Below the pieces are notes generated by a model. That model was not told the origin of the DNA and did no database searches. It worked only from the letters and a program-made list of their open reading frames with translations. Source: Actinomycetota bacterium (GTDB lineage: Bacteria > Actinomycetota > Actinomycetes > S36-B12). From it: a stretch of 64,000 nt of DNA. Both the position numbers and the translations under genes were made by a program. Positions 8,103 through 15,940 of the stretch are shown here, one piece after another (the stretch's first letter is position 1; each line of letters begins with the position of its first letter). The DNA lies in assembly GCA_016717115.1 (NCBI GenBank), contig JADKGE010000001.1:620001-684000 (forward strand), written 5' to 3'.

Positions 8103-8873
8103 TCAGGGCTTGGCGGTCAGGCCGCCGTCGACGACGAGCGTCTGGCCCGTCATGAACGAGGATGCGTCGCTCGCCAGGAACAGCGCCGCCTGGGCGATCT
8201 CCTCCGCTGTGCCCCATCGCGCCATGGGCACCCCCGACAGCAGGGCGCTCTCGGCGTGCTCGTCACTTCGGAGGAAGTCGGTGAGCTCGGTCTCGATCCA
8301 GCCGGGCACCAGGGCGTTCACGCGAAGGCCCTGACCGGCCACCTCGACGGCAAGGCTGCGCGTCAGCGAGATGAGCGCGGCCTTCGCTGCGCCGTAGTGC
8401 GCCATCATCGGGGAGGCGCCTAGTCCCGCCACCGAGGCGACGTTGATCATCGATCCGTTGCCCGACTCGACCAACGGTGGGAGGGCCGCCTGGATCAGGC
8501 GGACCACCGACTCGAGGTTGAGTTCCATGGTCTTCTGCCAGCCGGAGTAGCGCATGGTCTGCAGGGGCGCCATGAACGAGTTGCCGCCCGCGTTGTTCAC
8601 CAAGATGTCGATGCCACCCAGTTCGGAGACCGCCTGGTCGACGATGAGCGACGGGGCGTCGACATCCGTGATGTCGGTGGCGATCACCGAGCATCGTCGA
8701 CCGGTCGCCCGGATCTCGTCCGCGACGGCGTCGAGAGTCTCGCGAGTGCGGGAGACGATGGCGACGTCAGCCCCCTCCTGGGCGAAGAGCGCCGCCATCG
8801 CGCGGCCGATCCCGCGTGAGGCTCCGGTGATGACTGCGCGACGACCCTGGAGAGCCGGACCACGTGAGCTCAT
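8103..8873 (-). CDS. SDR-family oxidoreductase
   Basis: A 256-aa classical short-chain dehydrogenase/reductase: TGASRGIG cofactor loop at 16-23, an SRTRE segment (NADP preference likely) after strand 2, NNAGG after strand 4, catalytic S...Y-G-A-A-K, and PGWIETEL after strand 6. It ends with the QTLVVDGGL C-terminus typical of FabG-like members. The ATG at 8873 overlaps the stop of the upstream zinc-free quinone-type oxidoreductase by 4 bases (ATGA), so the two are co-translated. Together they suggest sequential redox steps on a shared enone or alcohol substrate, which the sequence does not reveal. Confidence 0.92.
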   Translation of the reverse strand: MSSRGPALQGRRAVITGASRGIGRAMAALFAQEGADVAIVSRTRETLDAVADEIRATGRRCSVIATDITDVDAPSLIVDQAVSELGGIDILVNNAGGNSFMAPLQTMRYSGWQKTMELNLESVVRLIQAALPPLVESGNGSMINVASVAGLGASPMMAHYGAAKAALISLTRSLAVEVAGQGLRVNALVPGWIETELTDFLRSDEHAESALLSGVPMARWGTAEEIAQAALFLASDASSFMTGQTLVVDGGLTAKP

Positions 8874-9898
8874 GACTGGTGACCGTCCTTCGTGCCGGAG
8901 ATGTCGAGGATCAACTTGCCGAGGTTGTCGCCGGAGAACAGGCGCAGGAGAGCCTCGGGGAAGTCCGTCACCGCGCCGGCGACGATCGTCTCGGGCGCAG
9001 TGATCAGCCCGTCGTCCTTCCACGCGGCCAGGCGTTGTCGGGCCACCCGGTACTCCGCACTGTGGTCGAACACCAGGAAGCCGGTCATTGTCGCTCGCCG
9101 CACGAGCAGGTTCATGTAGTTGGACGGTCCGGGCGTCGGAGTCTCCGCGTTGTACTGGGAGATGGCGCCGCAGATCACCACCCGAGCATGCATGGCCAAC
9201 GTCGAGAGCGCGGCGTTGAGGATCGAACCCCCGACGTTGTCGAAGTACACGTCGATGCCGTTGGGGCACGCCGTGGCCAGCGCTGGGCGCACGCGCTCGC
9301 TCTTGTAGTCGATGGCGTGGTCGAACCCGAGCTCCTCGACCACGTAGCGGCACTTGTCAGGACCTCCGGCGATCCCGATCACTCGGCAGCCACTGATGCG
9401 GGCGAGCTGCCCGACCGTGGAGCCGACGGCTCCGGCAGCGCCGGAGACGACGACGGTGTCGCCCGCGGTCGGCCGGCCATGCGTGAAGAGCCCGAAGTAG
9501 GCCGTCAGCCCCGTGGAGCCCAGGAGCCCGAGATACATCGATGGGGTGCCGAGACTCGGGTCGACCAGAGTGACGTCCCGGCCGTTCGACACTGCGAACT
9601 CCTGGACGCCGAAGGCTCCCTCGACCCAGGCCCCCACAGGGAACCGACGATGCTGCGAGGCGACGATCTCGCCGACGGCGCTGGCGCGCATGACGTCGCC
9701 GAGTCCGACCGGTGGCAGGTAGGAGGGCCGGTCGTCCAGCCAGCCGCGCATGGCCGGATCGAGCGAGATCATGGAGATTCTCACGACGAACTCGTTCGCG
9801 CCGGGCTCCGGCACCGGTTCGGCGACCTGAGCCCAGTCGTCCGCGACGGGCAGGCCGTTGGGACGTTGGGCGAGGCGGATCGATGTGTTCTGGGTCAT
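8870..9898 (-). CDS. NADP-dependent medium-chain oxidoreductase (PTGR/LTB4DH-like)
   Basis: A 342-aa zinc-independent MDR protein. It has an N-terminal GroES-like lobe with SLDPAMRGWL, the nucleotide-binding VSGAAGAVGSTVGQLA loop in the middle, the ELGFDHAIDYK segment after it, and YFDNVGG and GAISQYN blocks. This is the leukotriene B4 12-hydroxydehydrogenase/prostaglandin reductase group, which reduces enone double bonds with NADPH. The ATG at 9898 gives the family start MTQNTSIRL; an earlier in-frame codon at 9928 adds residues unlike the family. It is upstream and coupled to the SDR gene. Confidence 0.92.
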   Translation of the reverse strand: MTQNTSIRLAQRPNGLPVADDWAQVAEPVPEPGANEFVVRISMISLDPAMRGWLDDRPSYLPPVGLGDVMRASAVGEIVASQHRRFPVGAWVEGAFGVQEFAVSNGRDVTLVDPSLGTPSMYLGLLGSTGLTAYFGLFTHGRPTAGDTVVVSGAAGAVGSTVGQLARISGCRVIGIAGGPDKCRYVVEELGFDHAIDYKSERVRPALATACPNGIDVYFDNVGGSILNAALSTLAMHARVVICGAISQYNAETPTPGPSNYMNLLVRRATMTGFLVFDHSAEYRVARQRLAAWKDDGLITAPETIVAGAVTDFPEALLRLFSGDNLGKLILDISGTKDGHQS

Positions 9899-9905
9899 GG
9901 CTGCT

Positions 9906-11129
9906 TCACGATAGTGGAAGCGAGGCACGAGGGCGCAGGACGGAGCTCAAGGGCACCAGCAGGAAGGCGGCGAGAATCGGCACCGTCAGGCCCCACGCGA
10001 TGCCGAAGCGCTCAGCCACGGCGCCCACGGCGAGCGGCGCCAAGACGAAGCCGGCCCGCGCCAGCCAGCTCACCGTGGCCACGCCCATCGCCGGCCGCAC
10101 CCCGGGGATGCGCGTGGCCGCGTGCATGGCGGCCGGGAACAACGTGGCGACGCCGACGCCGATCACGGCGCACGCCGCGATGTAGGCCCATGTCGTGCCG
10201 ATGAGCAGGGCGACGGCCAGGGCGGTGCCCGTCACGGCCATGCTGACCCGGACGACCCGCACCTCGGAGAAGCGGTTGACCAGTCGGTCTCCACCGAACC
10301 GCCCCACCGTCATGGCGATGGTGAACGCCGTGTAGCCCAGGCCCACCGATGCCGCCGATGCCCCGATGCCGGTGAGGTAGATCGAGCTCCATCGCGCAGG
10401 GACGTCCTCGATGATCACCGTGAGGAGCGTGAACAGCCCCAGGAGCGCCGTCAGACGCGTGAGGATCCCGCGATAGCCGACGGGGGGTGGCACCGACGTG
10501 GGGTCGGCGTTCGTCGTGGCCTCGGCCAGCGCGAGGGCATCGGCGTCGCCGGTGTCGGGGTCGCGGCCCGGCAGCAGCCAACGGGCGGTCGTGGCGACGG
10601 CCAGCGCGCTCGCCGCCGCGATGCCGGTCATGGCCCAGCCGAGGGGAATGCCGAGGGCCAAGGTGGCCGTCCCGACGAGCGCCCCCATGACGGCCCCGAG
10701 CGACCAGTAGCCGTGGAATCCGTTGATCACGGATCGTCCGTAGCGGGTCTGCACGCGCAGGCCGTGGGCGTTCATGGCCGCATCCATGACCCCATCGGTG
10801 GCCCCGAGCCAGAACAGGACCAGGGCCAGGAACAGCCCGCTGGGGGCGATTCCCACGAGGGGCAGGGCAGGCAGGAGCGTCACGAAGGCGAGCACCGAGA
10901 CACGGGCGCTGTTGCTCCGGGCGACGAGCAGACCGGAGAGCGGTCCGACCATGAGACCGCCGGCTGCACCACACGCGAGCACAAGGCCGAGCTGGGCGTC
11001 GTTGAGTCCGAGATCGGCTTGCACCTGGGCCAATCGCGGCAGCCATGCGGCCAGCGCGATGCCGTTGACGACGAACAGCACGGACACTGCCACGCGTGCG
11101 CGAGTGAGCGCGGGCGAGGGCGAGGGCAC
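9906..11129 (-). CDS. MFS transporter, YbjJ-like
   Basis: A 407-aa protein with 12 predicted helices. The motif order VNGIALAAWLPRLAQVQADL, the G-L-GLVLACGAAGGLM stretch and LFWLGATDGVMDAAMNAHG matches the YbjJ/fucose-permease-like branch of the major facilitator superfamily, whose substrates are mostly unknown. A cytoplasmic loop rich in Asp and Ala sits at about 190-215, between the halves. A TAGGGT -10 element lies at 11136-11141 (minus strand), 6 bases before the GTG start, with no ribosome site, so the message is probably leaderless. The next gene downstream on the same strand starts 8 bases after its stop. Confidence 0.87.
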   Translation of the reverse strand: MPSPSPALTRARVAVSVLFVVNGIALAAWLPRLAQVQADLGLNDAQLGLVLACGAAGGLMVGPLSGLLVARSNSARVSVLAFVTLLPALPLVGIAPSGLFLALVLFWLGATDGVMDAAMNAHGLRVQTRYGRSVINGFHGYWSLGAVMGALVGTATLALGIPLGWAMTGIAAASALAVATTARWLLPGRDPDTGDADALALAEATTNADPTSVPPPVGYRGILTRLTALLGLFTLLTVIIEDVPARWSSIYLTGIGASAASVGLGYTAFTIAMTVGRFGGDRLVNRFSEVRVVRVSMAVTGTALAVALLIGTTWAYIAACAVIGVGVATLFPAAMHAATRIPGVRPAMGVATVSWLARAGFVLAPLAVGAVAERFGIAWGLTVPILAAFLLVPLSSVLRPRASLPLS

Positions 11130-11202
11130 GAGCCAACCCTAGGCGGAATGCCGTCGCGGCCCTGGGCGGAATGACGGCGCGGCTCGCGCGGTTGCGGCTG
11201 AT

Positions 11203-11760
11203 GTGACCCAAGAGCAGACGTACCAGGTCGTGGCCGAGCACGGAGACGTGGAGCTTCGTCGGTATGCGCCGTGCGTACTCGCCGAAGTGGTCGTGTCCGG
11301 GTCGGCCGAGCGCGCGGGTAACACGGCGTTTCGCCCGCTGCTCTCCTACATCTCAGGGCGCAACCGGTCCCGCGTCACGCTCGACATGACGTCCCCCGTG
11401 CTGCAGTCGAACGAGAAGCTCGCCATGACCGCGCCGGTGATCCAGCAGGCGACCACGGAGGAGCGGTGGATGGTCTCCTTCGTCCTGCCGGGGTCCCGAG
11501 AGATCGAGGACTACCCGGAGCCGCTGGACGCGTCCGTCACCCTGCGTGCGGTGCCGACGCAGGATGCGGCGGTCCTTCGGTGGTCGGGCAGATGGACGTC
11601 GTCGAACGTCAGCAGGCGCACCGAGCAACTACGCGCCGTGATCGGCGACGCTGGCTGGACGGAGGCCGGGGAGCCGCGGTGGGCCCGCTTCGACCCCCCG
11701 TGGAAGCCGGCTTTCGCCCGTCGCAACGAGATCGTCATCCCGGTGTCCATCGCGTCCTGA
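11203..11760 (+). CDS. SOUL-family heme-binding protein
   Basis: A 185-aa soluble protein. It begins with the family pattern Y-V-V.EHGDVELRRYAPCVLAE, followed by F..L..YI.G.N and the diagnostic LDMTSPVLQ...EKLAMTAPVIQ block, and ends in a WARFDPPW..AFARRNEI.I segment. SOUL/HBP proteins bind heme or porphyrin; the eukaryotic axial histidine is not obviously conserved, so heme binding is inferred from the fold only. The start is a GTG at 11203 without a clear ribosome site; an ATG two bases earlier is out of frame. It is transcribed divergently from the MFS gene, about 70 bases apart. Confidence 0.87.
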   Translation: MTQEQTYQVVAEHGDVELRRYAPCVLAEVVVSGSAERAGNTAFRPLLSYISGRNRSRVTLDMTSPVLQSNEKLAMTAPVIQQATTEERWMVSFVLPGSREIEDYPEPLDASVTLRAVPTQDAAVLRWSGRWTSSNVSRRTEQLRAVIGDAGWTEAGEPRWARFDPPWKPAFARRNEIVIPVSIAS

Positions 11761-11795
11761 CCGGACCGCCCTGGTCGCCCTGGCGTTTCGCAACC

Positions 11796-11828
11796 TACGG
11801 TTCCGTAAGTTACGGTAGAGTAAGTTAC
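11796..11828. promoter_or_regulatory. Tandem GTAA-G-TTAC operator upstream of hydrolase
   Basis: CCGTAA-G-TTACGG at 11803-11815 is a perfect 6-1-6 palindrome. A second copy, GTAA-G-TTAC, lies at 11820-11828, with centres 15 bp apart. A further half-site (TACGG at 11796-11800) forms an inverted repeat with the first copy. The array lies 26-58 bases before the ATG of the alpha/beta hydrolase. Palindromes of this size and odd centre are typical of TetR-family operators; no TetR gene is in the neighbourhood, so the regulator would be encoded elsewhere. Confidence 0.55.
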
Positions 11829-11853
11829 GCACCAGGGGATCGAAGGAGACGAC

Positions 11854-12772
11854 ATGACCGAGCACGACACGCGGGCGACGGGTCTGCGCCAGTCGGCGTT
11901 CCTGCACGGACGTGAGGTGGCCTTCCGCCATCTGCCGGGTGCGGGCACCCCCGTCCTGCTCATTCACGGCATCGGCTCCAGCATGGAGACCTGGGTTGAC
12001 ATCCCCGAGCGGCTGTCGGCGGCAGGCGTCCACGTCGTCGCTGTCGACCTCAGCGGTCACGGCGACTCGTCGAAGGGTCCGGGCGACTACAGCCTGGGCT
12101 CGCTCGCGAGCACGCTGCGCGACCTGCTCGACTACCTCGGCTTCGATCGGGTGCATCTCGTCGGGCATTCCCTCGGCGGCGGGGTCTCGATGCAGTTCGC
12201 CTACCAGTTTCCCCGAGCGGGTCGACGCGATCGTGCTGGTCTCCAGTGGCGGGCTCGGCGAGGAGGTCTTCACCGGTCTGCGGGCCGCAAGCCTGCCCGG
12301 ATCCGAGATTGCGATTCGCTGGGCCATCAATCCCCGGACGCTCAAGGGGGCCTCATGGCTTGGGGCGAAACTGTCCCGGATCGGCCTCGAGCCACATGCC
12401 CTCAGCCCCGGGGCGCTGGAGACGGTGAGCTGGCTCGGCGAGGAGGATCGGCGCACCGCGTTCCTCGCGACGCTCAGGAGCGTGGTCAGCCCGAAGGGGC
12501 AGACCGTCTGCGCGCTGGACAAGATCCACCTCATGACCGCCGACAAGGTGCTCATCATCTGGGGCGACAAGGATCCGATGATCCCCATGAAGCACGGCCA
12601 GAACGCCCACGATCTGCTGCCCGGCAGCCGCTTCGTCGTGTTTCCTGGCGCTGCGCACGAGCCGCACATCCACGACCCCGCCCGGTTCGCCGCCCTGATC
12701 GCCGAGCATGTGACCGCCGTGTCCGCGCAAGGCGAGGGTCAGGTCGCCCAGCGGCCCCCACGCGGGACGTAG
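11854..12772 (+). pseudogene. Alpha/beta hydrolase, interrupted by one-base frameshift
   Basis: The 5' part encodes the N-terminal lid and core of an alpha/beta hydrolase (LLIHGIGSS oxyanion loop, then LVGHSLGGG with the nucleophilic Ser). At the TTTCCCC run (12208-12214) the frame shifts. The remaining 185 codons, with LVSSGGLG, the catalytic Asp loop IIWGDKDPM and the His loop GAAHEPHIH, continue in another frame. Deleting one base in the run restores a normal 305-aa enzyme with an intact triad. Both halves keep strong coding bias, so either the mutation is very recent or the base is a consensus error in a homopolymer. RBS AGGAG is 7 bases before the ATG. An esterase or C-C hydrolase role is possible; the substrate is unknown. 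Confidence 0.85.
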
Positions 12773-12804
12773 GCTGGCCTTCGCGCCGACCCGCGAGGAG
12801 CCTG

Positions 12805-13068
12805 ATGAGCACTGAGCCCGACCCCTTCGACGACCTCGTCCTGAACGACGACTTCATCGCCGACGGACCCAAGGAGGCGACCGCCGACGAGCGCATCGCC
12901 AAGGCGAACCGGATCGCGCGCAGCAACGACCGGCTCAAGGCGTCAGGGGAGATCTCGGACGGGTCCGGGAAGCCGCGCTTCCACCGCGTGCGCAAGTCGG
13001 CCCCCTGGATCGCGATCGGCGCGATCGTCGGCATCACGATCATCGTCATCGTCCTCATCGCGCGGTAA
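12805..13068 (+). CDS. Small single-pass membrane protein, 87 aa
   Basis: An acidic N-terminal region (DPFDDLVLNDDFIADGP) is followed by a charged helix and one C-terminal transmembrane segment (about 67-86: PWIAIGAIVGITIIVIVLI) ending in Arg, so the protein is probably tail-anchored with the N-terminus in the cytoplasm. I do not recognise a characterised family; similar short proteins occur in other actinobacteria. The start is an ATG at 12805 with GAGGAG five bases upstream. It lies between the hydrolase and the LCIB-like gene, all on one strand. Confidence 0.75.
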   Translation: MSTEPDPFDDLVLNDDFIADGPKEATADERIAKANRIARSNDRLKASGEISDGSGKPRFHRVRKSAPWIAIGAIVGITIIVIVLIAR

Positions 13069-13099
13069 CAGCCGGCACGCGGCGTGGGAGGGTGGGCCC

Positions 13100-13807
13100 G
13101 TGGAAGACCTGCGCGTCCAGCTGACCGAGTCCGTGGCGGTCGATGACTTCGTCACCTGGTCGGAGTGGGCCTTGGCCCGGGTCGGCTTCCGCCCGAGCAA
13201 CACCCTCGCCGTCGTGGATGTGTGCCGCGACGAGCTGATGGCCGATTTCGATGACGCCGTCTCCGTGGTCTGGGGTAAGCCCTTCGACATCGGTGCGTTG
13301 GCCGGCATGGTGTTCCTGGGGAAGACGGGCCTTCAGGCCGCGCTGAGCCACGTTCCCGGCGAGGACGGCAGGCATCGGTTCGTGGTGTTCTGCTTCCCGC
13401 ATATCGGCTTCGACGACGAGGGCACCGTCGGCCGCGTGCTGCGACGCGGGATGTCGAGGGCGTCGACGGCCTGCGGCGCCCTCGCCGCGTTCCGCTCCGA
13501 GCTGGCCACCGGCGACCGGGCGTTCTCGCTCGACACCGACGACGTCGAGCAATCGCTCCTGCGGATGAGACTCGCGCCCCTCGTGCCGGGCACCGAGGTG
13601 CCGTCCCTCCTCGGGCTCACCGAGCTGGCCCGAGCCACGGCGGTGGCTGATGTCCGCCACTTCGTCGACCTTGCCCGCGGCTCGGAGCCGGTCGACGTGG
13701 CGTACATCAGCGGCATCGTCGTGCACCTGCCCGAGGGCGTCGACCGAGTGGTGAGCGTCGCCGCAGAGGTCATCATCGACGACATCGTCATAGCACTTCC
13801 CCACTGA
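13100..13807 (+). CDS. LCIB/C-type carbonic anhydrase family protein
   Basis: A 235-aa soluble protein whose conserved blocks match the limiting-CO2-inducible B/C (LCIB) family of beta-type carbonic anhydrases (PF18599): PSNTLAVVDVCRDEL, then F-LGKTG-QAALSHVP, then VFCFPHIGFDDEG and STACGALAAF. The family's zinc ligands Cys-His-Cys would be C42, H101 and C125, with D44/R43 as the catalytic pair. All are present, so it is probably a zinc enzyme interconverting CO2 and bicarbonate, although several purified family members lack activity. It starts with a GTG at 13100 (GGGAGG upstream) and lies 54 bases before pta on the same strand, so it may share transcription with pta-ackA. Confidence 0.82.
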   Translation: MEDLRVQLTESVAVDDFVTWSEWALARVGFRPSNTLAVVDVCRDELMADFDDAVSVVWGKPFDIGALAGMVFLGKTGLQAALSHVPGEDGRHRFVVFCFPHIGFDDEGTVGRVLRRGMSRASTACGALAAFRSELATGDRAFSLDTDDVEQSLLRMRLAPLVPGTEVPSLLGLTELARATAVADVRHFVDLARGSEPVDVAYISGIVVHLPEGVDRVVSVAAEVIIDDIVIALPH

Positions 13808-13861
13808 GGGCGCGGTACGGTGCCATCCGACCCCCGTCCGCTCCGATAGGAGACCCGAGCA

Positions 13862-15940
13862 GTGTCCGACAGCCTGTACATCACCTCCACGACGATCCGG
13901 GCGGGCAAGGCCGTCGTGGCGCTCGGCACGCTGGAGACACTGGCCCGACAGGTGGGCCGCATCGGGGTGTTCCGGCCCGTGGTCGACGGTGACGGCGAGC
14001 ACGACGCCCTCCTCGAGCTGCTGACGGTTCGCTACCAGTTGCGCGCCGATCACTCGTACGGACTCACGTACGCCGAGGCAGCGGCCTACGTCGACGAGGA
14101 CGGTGACTCGCGGCTGGTCGCCCATCTGGTCGACGCCTTCATCCACATGAAGGAGCACTACGACTTCGTCCTCGTCGTCGGAACCGACTTCACCGGTCCG
14201 TCCCCCTCCACGGAACTGGCCCTCAACGCTCGACTGGCCTCGAACATGGGCTCACCCGTGCTGGCGGTCGTCAACGGGCACGACCTCGACGAGCTGGAGG
14301 TCGTCAACGCGATGGACTCCTCGACGAGCCTGCTCGCCCGCCTCGGCTGCTCCGTCGTCACGACGATCATCAACCGTGTCGATCCCGAACGGGTCGAGCG
14401 CATTCGCGCGCGGATCGCCGAGGAACCGCACCGCTCGCCGGTGTACGTGCTCCGCGACCTGCCCGTCCTTTCTGCCCTTACGGTCGAGGAGGTCGCGAAC
14501 GGCCTCCACGGCGTGGTCCTCGTCGGCGGACCGGACAGCCTCCAGCGCGAGGTGGATGCCTACGTGGCCGGGTCCGGGCATCTGCAGACCCTGCTGCCGA
14601 TCCTGTCCGACGGGGCGCTGGTGGTGGCCTCTGGCGATCGCGCCGACCTGGCCGTCGGAACCGCTGCCTCAGCGCTGAGCCGTGACATGCCGACGCCGTC
14701 GGGGGTAGTGCTCACGTGCGGGCATCGCCCCGACCCCATGACGCAGATGCTGCTCGAGGCGTCCGGGCTCCCGGTCGTCGCCGTCGAGCCGGACACGTAT
14801 CAGACGCTCCACGCGATCGAGGGACTTCGGGGCGAGATCCGCTCGACCAGCCGGCGCAAGATCGCGGCCGCCCTGGGCGAGTTCAACGCAGGTGTGAACG
14901 TCGACGAACTGTCGTCGCAGATCCGGCTCTCCCACCCGTCGGTGATCACGCCCCTCATGTTCTCCTTCGGACTGCTCGAGCGGGCGAGGGCCGACCGCAA
15001 GCGGATCGTCCTGCCGGAGGCCACCGACGAGCGCGTGCTGCGAGCGGCCGAGGAACTGGTGCACTCACTCGTCGTCGACATCACCCTGCTGGGCTCGCCT
15101 ACCGAGGTCCAGGCGAAGGCCGTGGCGACGGGCGTCGACCTGGCCGGCATGCAGATCATCGACCCGTCCACCTCGCCGCTGCGCGACGAGTTCGCCGAGG
15201 AGTACGCGCGCCTGCGTGCCCACAAGGGCGTGACCCTCGAGGCCGCCTACGACACGGTCGTCGACCCTTCCTACTTCGGCACGATGCTGGTGCAGACCGG
15301 CCGCGTGGACGGCATGGTCTCCGGGGCCGCGCACACCACGGCCAACACGATCCGGCCCGCCCTCGAGATCATCCGCACCACCCCCGACGCGAAGATCGTC
15401 TCGAGCGCGTTCCTCATGTGCCTGCCGGACCGTGTCCTCGTGTTCGCCGACTGCGCCGTCAATCCCGACCCGTCGGCCGAGGAACTCGCCGACATCGCCG
15501 TCAACAGCGCCGACACGGCCCAGGCCTTCGGGGTCGAGCCACGCGTGGCGATGGTGTCCTACTCCACCGGCACGTCCGGCACGGGCAGTGACGTGGACAA
15601 GGTGCGCGCCGCGACTGCGCTGGTCGCCGCGCGTCGGCCCGACCTGCCGCTCGCCGGCCCGATCCAGTACGACGCTGCTGTCGACGAGGGCGTCGGCGCC
15701 GCCAAGCTGCCGGGCAATCCGGTGGCGGGGCACGCCACGGTGATGATCTTCCCGGACCTGAACACGGGCAACACCACCTACAAGGCCGTGCAGCGCTCGT
15801 CGGCGGCCGTCGCCATCGGGCCTGTCCTCCAGGGGCTGCGAAGGCCCGTGAACGACCTGTCGCGCGGCTGTACCGTGCCCGACATCATCAACACGGTGGC
15901 CATCACGGCGATCCAGGCCCAGCAGGTGGCGGCGCGGTGA
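13862..15940 (+). CDS. pta: Phosphate acetyltransferase, long form
   Basis: A 692-aa long-form Pta. Residues about 1-210 are a BioD-like P-loop-fold domain with a degenerate P-loop (TTIRAGKAV), residues 215-330 are a DRTGG domain, and the C-terminal 330 residues are the catalytic acetyl/butyryl phosphotransferase domain (LMFSFGLLERARADRKRIVLPEA, MVSGA-HTTANTIRPAL, SYSTG-SG, FPDLNTGNTTYKA). It converts acetyl-CoA and phosphate to acetyl phosphate and CoA. The GTG at 13862 follows AGGAGA at 9-bp spacing. Its last 4 bases overlap the ackA start (GTGA), so the Pta-AckA pathway is translationally coupled. Confidence 0.96.
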   Translation: MSDSLYITSTTIRAGKAVVALGTLETLARQVGRIGVFRPVVDGDGEHDALLELLTVRYQLRADHSYGLTYAEAAAYVDEDGDSRLVAHLVDAFIHMKEHYDFVLVVGTDFTGPSPSTELALNARLASNMGSPVLAVVNGHDLDELEVVNAMDSSTSLLARLGCSVVTTIINRVDPERVERIRARIAEEPHRSPVYVLRDLPVLSALTVEEVANGLHGVVLVGGPDSLQREVDAYVAGSGHLQTLLPILSDGALVVASGDRADLAVGTAASALSRDMPTPSGVVLTCGHRPDPMTQMLLEASGLPVVAVEPDTYQTLHAIEGLRGEIRSTSRRKIAAALGEFNAGVNVDELSSQIRLSHPSVITPLMFSFGLLERARADRKRIVLPEATDERVLRAAEELVHSLVVDITLLGSPTEVQAKAVATGVDLAGMQIIDPSTSPLRDEFAEEYARLRAHKGVTLEAAYDTVVDPSYFGTMLVQTGRVDGMVSGAAHTTANTIRPALEIIRTTPDAKIVSSAFLMCLPDRVLVFADCAVNPDPSAEELADIAVNSADTAQAFGVEPRVAMVSYSTGTSGTGSDVDKVRAATALVAARRPDLPLAGPIQYDAAVDEGVGAAKLPGNPVAGHATVMIFPDLNTGNTTYKAVQRSSAAVAIGPVLQGLRRPVNDLSRGCTVPDIINTVAITAIQAQQVAAR

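Noticed and set aside
8103..9353. Open frame extending the SDR gene upstream to 9353
   Set aside because: The extension translates the antisense frame of the coupled NADP oxidoreductase; the family start MSSRGPALQG at 8873 with the ATGA overlap is clearly correct.
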